This document shows, piece by piece, positions 33,300 to 44,216 of a DNA stretch of 64,000 bases. The stretch comes from Azadirachta indica (lineage: Eukaryota > Streptophyta > Magnoliopsida > Sapindales > Meliaceae), in contig CM040441.1 in assembly GCA_022749755.1 (NCBI GenBank), positions 13,517,475 through 13,581,474 of the forward strand. Reading direction: 5' to 3'. The notes beneath the pieces were generated by a model. That model saw only the letters and a program-made list of their open reading frames with translations, had not been told where the DNA came from and did not search any database. A program made the position numbers and the translations under genes. Positions within the stretch are counted from its first letter, which is position 1, and each line of letters begins with the position of its first letter.

Positions 33300-34537
33300 A
33301 TGTGCTAAATGTGCCTTTATCTGGACTTGAATAATTACAAATCAAATGGGTCTTGAGAGAATGGCCCACTATATGAGTCATCTGTTGGTGGTTGAGTAGA
33401 TCTTGTTGAAGATTCTTGAGTGTCATTTTCTTCTTCTTCCATTTTCTTGATTAACTCGTTGAATATTTTGGCATAGTACTGTCTCTTATTCTTTTGAGAA
33501 GTGCTTGAGCTAGCCTTGTCAGAGGGTGTAGAAGTCCTCTTTGAAGGCGGAGAAGAGACTTCTTTAATTGCTTTTACAATTGTCTTTTCTAACTTTAGTC
33601 ATTGAGTAATTGTTGATGGAGTAATTTTATTTAAGTCATATTTATCCCACCATTTAATTTTGAATTTTCTTAATAAAGACAGTTTACATTCTGGATAAAA
33701 TTTTTCTACTGTAAAATTCCATGAAAAAATCCATGGTATTGAGAATCTAATATGAAAATTGAGTTCGACAAAAAATGGTTGATTAGTTTTTGGGATTTTT
33801 TTTTGAATCAAGGAAAGGATTCTTGAATAATTTGTTGTAGGTAAATTGATCGTTCAGGTCCTAAAAAGAACCATCATTCTTGAAACCAGGATAGTGTGAG
33901 ATTTGCACAAGTTGGGTCAAATTGAATAAACCAGGAATGGTCAAATGATCTAAGGAAAAACATATTGAACCATGCTTTTTGATAATCAATATAATTATAT
34001 CCTTCTGGTTTGTATGGTATGGAAAAAGGTACGATTAAGTATATGGAGGTTGCTGGAAATTCTCTAGGTGATACGATCTTTTTAATTTTGCAGGTAGAGT
34101 AGGCAATTTGGTTAAAGTCTTTTGGGTTATGGTGATGGTTAAGTTCTACAGATTTTGGATCTACTAGGATGAATTTGTAAAATCTTCTATTTTTGAGTGG
34201 GGTATCAGTAAGGAATTGGAAATCGGGATGGAATAATCTATTGGTAAGGCCATAAAGATCTTTTAATTGGATTGGTTTATCATAAGGGCTAACTTAAATA
34301 TGTTGTACTTGGGATTTGAGTAGGAACTTGTGTAGAAAACACAATATTTTTCTGGGTAGATGACCTAGGTTGAGTAGAAGATCCGGTTTTTATAGTTTGA
34401 ATATAGGAAAGAGGAGGATACTCTTGAGTTGAAGAAATGATATCTGTTGTTGATGCAACTGGAATATTACCGTAACCAGGGATAGAGATTTGAGTAGTTA
34501 TTGCATAATCTGAGGGTTTCATACTTTTACTAGACAT
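33300..34537 (-). pseudogene. Viral second ORF, unknown function, broken
   Basis: An ATG at 34537 follows the RNase H region. The first part is Ser/Thr/Pro/Gln-rich and ends at a stop near 34289. Homologous-looking coding sequence continues in other frames with Trp-rich segments (WFQEWW near 33870, KWWDKYD near 33640) and a charged C-terminal tail near 33360-33560. Position and composition fit the second ORF of florendoviruses, whose function is not known to me. At least two stops or frameshifts break it. Confidence 0.65.
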
Positions 34538-34599
34538 TTTGGGTTTTCTCTCAGTGTTTGATTTTCATTCTCTATCTTTCCTTATAAAAACTCTCTTGT

Positions 34600-35146
34600 A
34601 AGATAGTCTGGTAAAGAATTAGATTCTCCCTTTATATAGAAAATTTGGAAATCAAAGTTGGATAGAATTGCCTGCCATCTTGCAAATATTTGCTTGGAAA
34701 CCAAATTTTTAACATCTTTTTCTAAAACCTCTTTTGCAGATTTGGAGTCAATGCGTAATAAAAAGCTTTTATTAAATAAGTCATCTTGGAGTTTTATAAT
34801 TCGTAAAACAATTTACAATATTTCTTTTTTAATTATTGAATAATTTTTTTGAGCTCCTATCCAGACACCTGAATGGAATCTAACTATTAATTATTTATCA
34901 CTTCTATCAGTCTTTTGTTTGAGTATTCCGCCATAACTTATGTCTGAACATCGGTTTCGACTATAAGAGTTGCACTAGGATCTGGAATAGATAAACACAG
35001 TAAAACTTTAACCTTTTATTTAAGAAGCTTGATTACCTTAATATGTTCTTCAGTCCAATTAGGAGGACTTTTCCTTAATCTTTGATACAATGGTTCACAA
35101 AGTTGTCTAAGGTTTGGGAAAAAATCTGCTACATAATTTAGTGATC
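34600..35146 (-). pseudogene. Viral RNase H region, broken
   Basis: Downstream of RT on the same strand, the stretch at about 34610-34760 reads as the end of a pararetroviral RNase H (FARWQAILSNF, then LPDYL). The preceding 300 bases contain weaker matches and stops. RNase H removes the RNA strand after reverse transcription. Confidence 0.7.
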
Positions 35147-35790
35147 CTAAAAATCTTTGTAATTGAGTTTTCTCCTTAATTTGATCAGGAATTTTGAAGC
35201 AAATTCGATTGATCTATTAATAGGTTGAATAGTACCTTTATATATTTCATGGCCTAAAAATCTAATCTTGATTTGGAATAATTTCATTTTGATGGCTGAC
35301 ACTATTAGATCATTCTTTTTGACCACATGAAGAAATAAATTTAAATGTTTAAAATGTTGTTCTATTGAGTTGGAAAAGATAAGGACATCATCAATGTACA
35401 CAATAGAAAAATGTGTGTAAGGGTTGAATATGTCATTCATAATATTTTGAAATTCCGAAGGGGCATTTTTGAGTCCAAATGGCATTACGTTCCATTTGTA
35501 ATGGCCAAAGGGTACCGTAAAGACTGTCTTGTACTTATCTTTTTCATCTATTTGGACTTGCCAAAATCCACTCTTCATATCGAATTTTGAAAATATTACA
35601 CTATTGTATAATCTTTTGAGTAAATCTTTTTTATTAGGAATTGGATACTTAATCCATTGAAGGATTTTGTTTAAAGGTTTGTAATTAATAACTAATCTAG
35701 GGACTCCTCTTTCTATCTCGAAATTTTTGTTAACATAGAAAGCTGGACAACTTAAGGAGATTTAAATTTCCTAATAAGTCCTTTGTTGAG
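35147..35790 (-). pseudogene. Viral reverse transcriptase region, broken
   Basis: The clearest part of the relic. The open stretch 35147-35578 carries the RT palm motifs FGLKNAPSEFQ (near 35450-35480) and YIDD (near 35387-35398), then FLGHEIY near 35250. The N-terminal RT part continues upstream in the same strand to about 35790 but is interrupted by a stop before 35578. Motif wording is of the Caulimoviridae type rather than the gypsy element in this window. Confidence 0.88.
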
Positions 35791-36229
35791 TAAGTCATTG
35801 ATTTTTTTTTTACAATGTTCTAAAATATCATGATTCATTTGAATAGGACAGGTTTTTGTAGGAATTTGTTTTTCATTAAAATGTTTTTCATATAAGAGTT
35901 GGACTATATGCTTTTTTCTTTCCCAAAAAGCATTGGGTAGATCCGAGCATATTTCTTTTTCTAAAATTAATTGAAGTTTTTGGACTCGTGCTTGAATAGT
36001 AAAATTCTCTAATTGTTTTTCTAATTTATCATACTAGATTTTTTTTTGTAAGGCTTAAATATGATTCCTTTTGTTGGAAATGATGTTGAGTTGTCGGGTA
36101 ATAAAATTTTCTTGGAGTAAGTTGATCTCTTTTTGACTAATAGGAGACAAGAAATGGAAGGTAATTTGTTTGCTAACACGTGAGTATGGATTCCTTTGTC
36201 ATTTACGGAGAAAGGATATATTTGGGTCA

Positions 36230-36520
36230 AAAATAGAGTACCTAAAATAATGTTTTGGCTAAGATTTTTTACTAAAGTAAAATTATTTCTAAAACAATAA
36301 TTATTATTACAAATTTTTGCATTTGATAATTTATACCTAACGTTAAGACTTGAACCATTTGCACTATGTAATTTTTCACTAGTTTTTTCATAAAATTGTG
36401 TTGGTATTATTCCTTCTCTAATACAATTTTGATCAGCATCGGAGTCAACTAATGCTATGGTTTCTGAGTGGAAACTATTTCCTATACGGAGTGATATGTG
36501 AATATACCATTTTTGAAAGT
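36230..36520 (-). pseudogene. Viral aspartic protease region, broken
   Basis: A retropepsin-like segment reads VDSDADQNCI near 36430-36460: the active-site triplet has Asp where Gly is expected, which would be inactivating. A hydrophobic ILG stretch follows downstream, near 36245. It lies between the coat and RT regions, as in caulimovirid polyproteins. Confidence 0.7.
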
Positions 36521-36699
36521 TGATCTTACTAACAAGTTGAATAAACGTATCATCAGGGTTATTAGTGGAATCTAATTCTATAGAATTATCGGGTTGAATA
36601 ATTTTTTTTTCTATTTTCTAGTGGAGTTTTTTAGTAACTCTATTCTAACATTATTCTGTAATTGTTGTAATTGTTGTTCTTGAACTTTTTGTTCTAATT

Positions 36700-38213
36700 T
36701 CTTAAGTTGTTTTTTAAGTAATTTAACTTCTTGTTATAATTCTCTTGTAGTAACTTGTTTAAAAAGACTTTGAGTAGGATATTTATAAAAAATTTTATTA
36801 AAACTAAATGATTCTGGAGTACTAAGGTGTTGTTTTTGATTAAGGATATCTTTGAGTTTAAGCAAGTATTTCCTTTTTACATCGGGATCTTCTATTTTAT
36901 CTATAATATCTAAAAGAAATTGTTTATCCTGTTTTCTACTTGATATCATATTGAGTGACTGACAATGGCATATTCTTTCACTATAACTACAGTCTTGAAT
37001 ACTACATGTGTCACTAAAATTATCTATTTCTTAAATAGTTTCAGAGGAATCGGATTGACCACTAGAATTTTCGCTAAGGAGAAGTTGGCTAAATTTTTGT
37101 CTAAGATTTTCATCATCTTTGAATATTTCATTAATCTTATTTCTTGTTCTACTGTTGGTGGAAGTATGGCATGATTTCTTACAAGTCCAATAAACTATGG
37201 CTTTTTTACCATGTTTGAGCTTATTACGTTTTTTATTCTTTTTGTAATAAAGTTCATTAAATTGGGCTTTTTTATTATGTTTTGGAGGATAAGTAATAGT
37301 TTTGAGCCTATGTGTTTTTCTTCGGGATGGGGCTGTGAGATTATCATAACCATATTGAGCACAAAAGTTGTCTACGGTTTGTTTAAAAGAATATTTCTCA
37401 TTATTTTTCTTATCTTTTTGTTCTTGACATAAGGATAGACCTTCTTTCTTAACGAATGCAAAAAGTTGACCATAAATAATAGTATCTCAAAGGATTGAAC
37501 TACTTCCAGTAATTTCTACTAATTTTTTGAGTACTCTATTCGAGAAGAATTTGGGTAGTCCTGCAATAAATCTTTCTTTCTAAAAAGAGGCATTGCAGTC
37601 CTTTCGTTAGAATATATGTGTAACAAAAACATCTTTATACCATTTAAAGTCACCTAAGATTGGACATCTAAGATTTGTAAGCACTAATTTTGAACTTTTG
37701 AGTTCTTCCTGAGAATTGCCTATGAAATACATGGCTATAGTGTGGATGAGTACTTCTACGACATTTTGAGTCTCTTTAACCTCTTAAAATCCTTGGTCAT
37801 CTTCTATTATAAGTTGCTCTACATGATTGAGTATACTTTGTTGAGTAGATGTACTAAGACTATTATCCCACCAATATCTAAGGGATCCTGTAAATCCTGC
37901 TACTACTAGTCTAGCGGCTTGATGGTCAGTGTTTTTTACGGCTTTATAGGCTATTGCAGTCATTCCTATTTCTTGGAGTACATTCATGATTTCATATTCA
38001 AATCTACCATCTATGTTCCATTCATAAATAACTTCACCGGTATATTGAGTAGTAACATACTTAGCGCGTTCTTCATATTGAATATCTGGTGGAGTAGATC
38101 TACGATAATAATTTCTGGTTAATGTGTTTTTCCAATTATTGGGTTGTCTAGTTTTTCTTTGTAACCTATTAATTTCTAAGAGTTCACTATTCTCATCTTT
38201 GTAACCTATTAAT
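36700..38213 (-). pseudogene. Viral coat-protein region with zinc-finger remnant, broken
   Basis: At 37784-37987 a 67-residue open stretch carries an AGFTGSLRYWWDN motif typical of the coat region of petuvirus/florendovirus-type polyproteins, preceded by a TPPDIQYEER stretch near 38080. A degenerate CCHC finger lies near 37150-37200, with the first and last cysteines replaced. The 36734-36949 stretch resembles the lysine-rich region after the finger. Stops and frameshifts occur throughout. Homology ends near 38213, with no movement-protein region. Confidence 0.75.
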
Positions 38214-38276
38214 ATTCAAATAAGTATTTGATAAACACATATATTTAGGATGAACTATACATATTTTTACTAATAT
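38210..38276. repeat. 61-bp host repeat flanking the viral relic, right side
   Basis: Begins with the 33 bases shared exactly with 32662-32694 and continues with the rest of the 61-bp unit (TTTAGGATGAACTATACATA), slightly diverged. Confidence 0.8.
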
Positions 38277-39214
38277 TTAAATAAGTTATAATTTTAGCTC
38301 ACAACAATTATAATTTTAAAGACATTGCAAATTCAGTCAATGTATATTCTATATATTTGTTTTCTCCGACTGGGAAGTGTGACAGGAACGAGTTTATATT
38401 GTGGGGTAATTGGTAAGGTTGTGTTACTATTTTGGATATTTGCTAAAAGATCTTTGCCAACTTTTCTGCTCGAGGCATGATAGCCATTTTTAATTTATAC
38501 GAATTACAAAATCAAAATAACAATACTATTGTAATTTTTAAGTTTAAATCATAATAATAATAAAGAGTATTAGCGTCTAATATCATAAACTTATTTATAC
38601 GAATTGCAGAAAATGACAACTGCAGAATTCGAAAGAAATATTAGAGTAGGCAGCATAACAATGGTGAAGCTAAATTTTCAATTAACAAATATGGTTTGCA
38701 AAATGTCCGAGGAACTGGAAGCCGCTAGGCCAAGATGGCAGGGTAGGGATCTCAGAGATTGAGAATAAAGAATAAAGAAACCGAGATAATGGAGTGAGAC
38801 AAGGAAAAGGGGAGATGGGATAAAGCTATTTTCGCCAGAGGATATATGAGCTACCACGCGAAGCGGCTTTACTAAAGACCATATGGAGAAGTTAGTCAAG
38901 GGAACAACTTAAAACAAATGGTTTGGCAACAAAACAGCCACAAGAAAGTAAAATCAATGTGGGATTTTCTCATAAAATACCCAAACCTTATTTTCTCTTT
39001 AAATATTCTATGTATGTATGTAAATTAATTTGATCTCCAACCTTAATGTTAGCCGGATCCAGAACTTAGCTTCTTGTAAGAGTCCCAAAATTGTATAAAT
39101 TGGACCAAAATTGTATAAATTGGACCAGCTAGCATACACCCGGCACCATTTTACAATTTCATTTATAGAGGAAGTGATAAAAGCGTAATTGTGATTCTGA
39201 GTAGTCATCTGATT
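38277..39214. other. Spacer downstream of CXE-E
   Basis: The stretch at about 38930-39045 resembles 41500-41605 (AAAGTAAAA.CA then TTTTTCATAAAA.ACCC and AATATTCTAT), the older shared 3' flank of the array. A 28-bp direct repeat (TTGTATAAATTGGACCA) lies at about 39090-39127. No gene was seen. Confidence 0.55.
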
Positions 39215-40183
39215 CTACTTGATAAGAAAAGAAGCCACACGTTTGATCATTTTCTTAGCATTTTCAGTGTCAAATTTTAGTATATGAAAGGCATGATCCT
39301 CTCCCTCCACTTCAACCAGCTCCACGTCTCCTTTCCATCCACTTTCTTTCACTGCATTATAGTACAGAATCCCTCTGTTCTTAAGCGTATCCAATTCAGC
39401 AACACTAACCAGCAGCCTGGAACACCCGAGTTGAGTCAAACTTGGCGCTTCCGGGCCAACAAAATTTATCATCGGATTGTCAATACCACCAGGCGCGGAT
39501 GGATATAAGAAGTTCCAAATCATAAAGGCATAATGCTTATCAAGTTCTGTTGCAACCTCTGATCCCACTGGCCGGGAACCCCAAAAGTATGGGTGGGTAA
39601 GAAAAGCTCCTAAAATTTTAACATCACCAGGCAAGCTCTCAATGCCTGCTCTCATGACAATATTATGCACAATGTTAGCTCCTGCACTGTCACCACCTAA
39701 AAAAAGTCGCTGAAAATCTCCATAAGTCAATAGCCATGGCTCCTTATTGCTGCCATCGCTGACGGAGTGTGAAGCGACCCATTGGAGGGCAGTCCAGCAA
39801 TCCTGATAAATAACAGGGATGGGATTTTCAGGAGCTAGCCCGTATTCTATTGATACGGCAATAACTTTGGCTTCAGAAACCAAGCTGCTCATATATTTGG
39901 TCTCAACTAACGAGAAGGCAGATTCAACGCAGAGGCCTCCACCATGGAAATAAACCAAAACTGGGAACTTTTGGCTGGTTTGTGTGAGTTTCGGGAGATA
40001 GATTCTAGCTGAGATATTAGGATTTTCGGAAATGGTTTTGTCTTTGGATGAGACTCCAGTTTCTGGGTCTTCAGGTGATGCAGGCACGGCAGGGGAGCCC
40101 ATTAGTCGCTCAACCGAGCCGTCTTTGTAGACCCGGATTAATGAGAGAAGCTCTGAAGCTACCTCCTTGGCTGTAGAACACAT
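39215..40183 (-). CDS. Carboxylesterase-like alpha/beta hydrolase (CXE-E)
   Basis: A 322-residue intronless CXE of the same subgroup as CXE-A. HGGG is at residues 80-83, GDSAGAN has its serine at 166, Asp is in AELDTLKNRG, and His is in GEDHAFH, so the catalytic set is complete. One oddity: the otherwise conserved EYRLAPE reads EYGLAPE. This is the rightmost member of the array, between the viral relic and a 4-kb spacer. The start MCSTAKEV aligns with the other copies. Likely a cytosolic ester hydrolase, substrate unknown. Confidence 0.92.
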   Translation of the reverse strand: MCSTAKEVASELLSLIRVYKDGSVERLMGSPAVPASPEDPETGVSSKDKTISENPNISARIYLPKLTQTSQKFPVLVYFHGGGLCVESAFSLVETKYMSSLVSEAKVIAVSIEYGLAPENPIPVIYQDCWTALQWVASHSVSDGSNKEPWLLTYGDFQRLFLGGDSAGANIVHNIVMRAGIESLPGDVKILGAFLTHPYFWGSRPVGSEVATELDKHYAFMIWNFLYPSAPGGIDNPMINFVGPEAPSLTQLGCSRLLVSVAELDTLKNRGILYYNAVKESGWKGDVELVEVEGEDHAFHILKFDTENAKKMIKRVASFLIK

Positions 40184-40286
40184 AAATGTAACGTAAGATC
40201 GATGTGAAGAAATTTATATCTAAAAGGTGAAGGGAAGGTAGGAATTATGTTGGAATGGTTTTGATGAATTAGGGGATTCCAGGAGC

Positions 40287-40300
40287 ATTATTTAAATAGT
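40287..40300 (-). promoter_or_regulatory. Candidate TATA box of CXE-E
   Basis: Minus-strand ACTATTTAAATAAT, about 105 bp upstream of the start codon, a distance close to that of the TATA block in CXE-C and CXE-D but with a different sequence. Confidence 0.45.
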
Positions 40301-40749
40301 GGGAAATCCAACTGTTCTTTCAAAGCAACAAAAGTCAGTTATTGATCTGTTGTGAAAATTAGCTGCTGAAGGTTATTATTCACATATAAGCTTGGGAGGT
40401 TGGAGCCCTTTGCGGCATTCAGTTCGTCAAGTTTATCCGTCTCTATTTTATTGAGATTCAGCTTAGCTGAGGCCTTCTCGCTCTGCTACCCTTTCAATTA
40501 TTCTTCTATTAAATGGGAACAATAATACAAAACTTTTAGTCCCCATTCTGTCTGGATTTCATTTTCGAAGTGTCATGTGATTTGAGTTAAATGTCAGAAA
40601 TTATGTTCAAGAGAGATTTTTTTTTAAAAAAAATAATAATAATAAATAATTTATCACATTTACATAAATATAAACTAAACGCCTCTCCGACCCTTGTGGG
40701 AACTCAATGAAATTTAAGACCTTTTATATAACTACAGAAAATCTTGATA

Positions 40750-41220
40750 GTTGAACTAATTAGCATCCACAATCAAAAAGAGAATTTATAGTATAGGTTA
40801 TATTGATTTTTCTTGCTTAAATTTTTTCTCCATCAATTAAATGTGGAAAACCAATATCAAGAAGCCAATTATTGCACAAGCAAAAGACAAATCTCCAGGT
40901 ACGCCATTTCAGAGTGGAGTTATAAAAGTCATTTGGTGTATACGACCATCCATCATAATCCATAAAAAGCAATAATTTCCGGTAAAAGTTATATTTCAAA
41001 CAATACCTACCCACAACAATGAACTTTAAGAAGGAACTTGTTGGGTCTACAACCATCATAAGTCTCTGGAATCGAGAAAAGATTACGAGCCATGCTACAA
41101 TGAATCAATGGGGACCTTCAATTTGCCGGAGAACAGTAAGAAGATCTACTTCTTTCTGCACACACCGTACGTAGTAAGCGACCAAGAACCAATGACTGGC
41201 CATTTACAGCTGCAAACTAT
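40750..41220. repeat. Diverged direct duplication, copy 1
   Basis: Matches 42836-43292 in the same orientation over about 460 bp, from the AATCAAAAAG stretch to GGCCATTTACAGCTGCAAA, with many substitutions and indels. I recognise no coding homology in either copy. Confidence 0.8.
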
Positions 41221-41259
41221 TTAGAAATGTTCTAACGTTAAGCCCCAACCCAGAAGAAG

Positions 41260-41605
41260 AGCTTTCGAAAATGGCTATTTAAATCATTTAGTTCAAATGA
41301 ATCGATAGAAGAGTTAAGTAGAAGAATACCTTAAAAACTTTTGGCGGAGAAAGCAACGGAATAATTAAATGAATACGTATAAAGGCATGTTATTCTCCCT
41401 AAGAGTTGATCCCACATGAAAAAGAGAAACCTGTTATTCTCCCGAATATATGATGCTTAGCTTAGGTACGTTCAACCACAGGCAGAAACAGAGAAGTTAT
41501 ATGAAAAGAAAGTAAAAGCAGTGTAGGATATTTTTCATGAAACACCCAATCTTATTTGTTGAAAATATTCTATAAATGTAAACTAATTTCTCACCAACTA
41601 TGATA
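41260..41605. repeat. CXE-array flank without its gene
   Basis: The first part resembles 30110-30250 (spacer between relic 4 and CXE-D); the last part, 41500-41605, resembles 38930-39045 (spacer next to CXE-E). No CXE sequence follows, which suggests a lost array member. Confidence 0.5.
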
Positions 41606-42835
41606 TAAACATGAAATAAAATATTGTTTCTTTTCTTACCAACTGTGGTAAACATGAAATATGATATTGTTTCCTAGTTTATTATAAACTCATTTTCTAT
41701 TTCGTGTTATAATTTATTTTTTTTATTTGATGTACATAATTAATTAATGTAATATTTTACACTCATTTTTTATTTGGTGTTACAATTTTTTTTCTTATTT
41801 GATGTATATAATTAACATAATATTTTAAATATTTTGTTTACTCTTATTGGTCCTCACCCACGCTTCCTGTGGAGAGTGATTCATAAATCAGAAAAGTATA
41901 TAAGAGGAATCCATAGTTCACAAAGTTAATAAGCCAGCTAAATTGCCAACTAAGAATCCGAATAATACAGTGATGACACTTCTTTTCTGGAGGGCCTGAC
42001 AGCTGTTAAATCAGATTTTCACATACATTTACAATTTTAGCCTTGACACTAGGGGTCAACAAGTGGGGACGGTAGTTCCAAAAACGATAATTGAGCCTTT
42101 CTCCAATCGGTGCCACAAACTGATAATTTCCAATATTCCAAAAGAGAAAACTGAAAATATCCCTTAATTCATTTTATTCCCCTCAACCCTGCATGACACG
42201 ATTCTTACCGCTCCACAAACTTTTAAGAACTATGAAGCACACCATGAAAAAATTAAAATCCTATTTCGATTAGGCATATATTTAAAATTGAGGTACAGTA
42301 ATTCTCAAGCTATAATTAATATATAAAATAAATTCACTCAAAGACCGCAGCCAAAATTAGAGATTTGGGGGAGGAACGTTTGAAAGATAGATTTAGTTGA
42401 GCAATTTTTTAAAAACAATTAATAATTTTACAAAATTGCAAGAAACAAATTATATATAACCTTAACATATTAGCCTAAATTATTAATAAAATAATAAATA
42501 TTTTTTAAAATTTGTGGCGCCTGGGGCCTTCATGTAACTCCGCCTCTAATTCATTGATGTTAAATATAAGAAAAAGAAAAATAAGTAATTTCTATTAAAA
42601 ATTGGTGTTTATAAAACACTTCTGCTAAAATTCCGACATAAGCACAATGGTTTTAGCCAAAAACTATGCAAGATTTCATTTCCAAAGATATGCCACATGA
42701 ACCAGAGTTTAAAATGTAATAAACTCAGGAGGAAGAAATTTTATATTTTACTATTAATCAATGTAAACTAAATTACTTCCCTATCTTGATGTGAACTGAA
42801 TTCAAACCCCTTTCAACTCAAGACTTTTACAGGAT
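41606..42835. other. AT-rich spacer
   Basis: No gene was seen. The stretch near 42511-42549, read on the minus strand (AGGCGGAGTTACATGAAGGC), looks like the edge of a dispersed repeat, but I could not define an element. Confidence 0.45.
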
Positions 42836-43292
42836 GAACTACCTGGAGCCGACAATCAAAAAGCATTTATAACATAGGTCATATTGATTATTTTTTTCTA
42901 AATTTTTTTCTGTTTTAACTGAATGGGAAACCATTGATATCAAGAAGCCTATTATTTAGAGAAGCAAAACATACATCTCACCGAACGCCATTTCAGTGAA
43001 GTGTCATAAAATACATTTCGTGTCATACAACCATCACAATCCATGAAAAGCAATAATGTTTTGTGAAGGTTATATTTCAATCTATACCTACAACAATGAA
43101 CTTGAAGAAGAAACTTACTGTGTCTACAACCAACATAACTCTGGCATCAAGAAATGATTATGAGCCACGCTACAATCAACCAATTAGGACCTTCACTTGG
43201 CTTAAGAACAGTGAGAACATCTACTACTTTCTGTACACCGTATCTAGTTAGCAATCAAGAATCAACGACTGGCCATCTACAGCTGCAAATTA
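42836..43292. repeat. Diverged direct duplication, copy 2
   Basis: Partner of 40750-41220. Confidence 0.8.
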
Positions 43293-44216
43293 TGTGGGTT
43301 ACGTTTGGTGAGAGCTTTGGCAAAATAATTGTGGATTTCCGGTACAATTCGGTGGATCAGATGGGAGTGCCTGCAAATTTTCATTAAACAGATGATTTCA
43401 GAAAACTACAGTGACGTTTATAGCAGTGTTTGTGGAGAGACAAATCCCTTTCATTCCAAAAAAAAAAAAACTATTGTATGATTTCAACAGATAAAATAGA
43501 GGACAGCAGAACAGATCACCATCAACTTTAAATGCTGAATAAGAATTTCCAGTGAAGAAATATGGTTTGCTAACACATGAACATTTTGGCCATCATATTT
43601 TTTTTTTTTTTTCCAGTTGAAATCAATTCCAGTGCAAGCTTATTCAATCACTCAACCTCGTAGAACTTCTTTTCTCAAGACATAAATTACAAGACAAAAT
43701 TCTGTAAGAAGAATTAAAAAAGAATGGTTAAAAATATGCCTGCCCTATTTTATAAGAGATTAGTAAAAAGGTTAGCAGCAACCGAGATTATATGCACAAG
43801 CCAATATATGTTGATCACAAATTGAAACATCAGTATTTCCTACCTATAAAAGGTGCTTTCAACATAGAAGTAATCATAAGAGATGATTGATCATTGATCA
43901 GTCATCGGTGCACAGACTCAACGTTCAACATGTTATACAAGAACTCTGTTTCCCAAGTATAAAGAACAAGATTAATTACCATGGACTATGGGTTGAAAAG
44001 AAACTGTATCTAAAAAAGGTCCCAACTTATTAAATTTTTTTATGGAATAACTAATATATTTTTGTTGGACACCAACCTTAGGGACTTGGATCCACACCAT
44101 ACACAATTCAACTTTCTCATCTCTATTAAATAGAAGAACCAAAAAACTGTAGCTTGAAGTTCAAAAAGCAAAACAAAAAAATGAAGAACATGGCAGGATG
44201 GTGGGGGAGAACATAC
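43293..44216. other. Spacer next to the ARIA-like gene
   Basis: This is where the last exon and 3' UTR of the ARIA-like gene would be expected. I searched both its frames and typical wording by eye and found no match. Confidence 0.5.

Larger units (their letters stand above)
32780..38213 (-). mobile_element. Endogenous caulimovirid (florendovirus-like), broken
   Basis: A minus-strand pararetroviral relic. From right to left it holds coat-protein and zinc-finger remnants, an aspartic protease region, reverse transcriptase, RNase H, a second ORF, an intergenic region with a TATA box, and a primer-binding site at the left end. There are no LTRs and no integrase, as expected for Caulimoviridae. 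The two-ORF layout, with an unknown ORF after RNase H, fits florendoviruses, which are common in eudicot genomes; a petuvirus-like assignment is the alternative. Every domain carries stops or frameshifts and I recognise no movement-protein region, so the copy is partial and dead. Confidence 0.85.

Noticed and set aside
38678..38899. A 73-codon minus-strand open frame with hydrophobic residues
   Set aside because: No homology recognised and no supporting context; short enough to occur by chance.
42511..42549. A possible transposon end (AGGCGGAGTTACATGAAGGC on the minus strand)
   Set aside because: No partner end, inverted repeat or target duplication was found, so no element can be defined.
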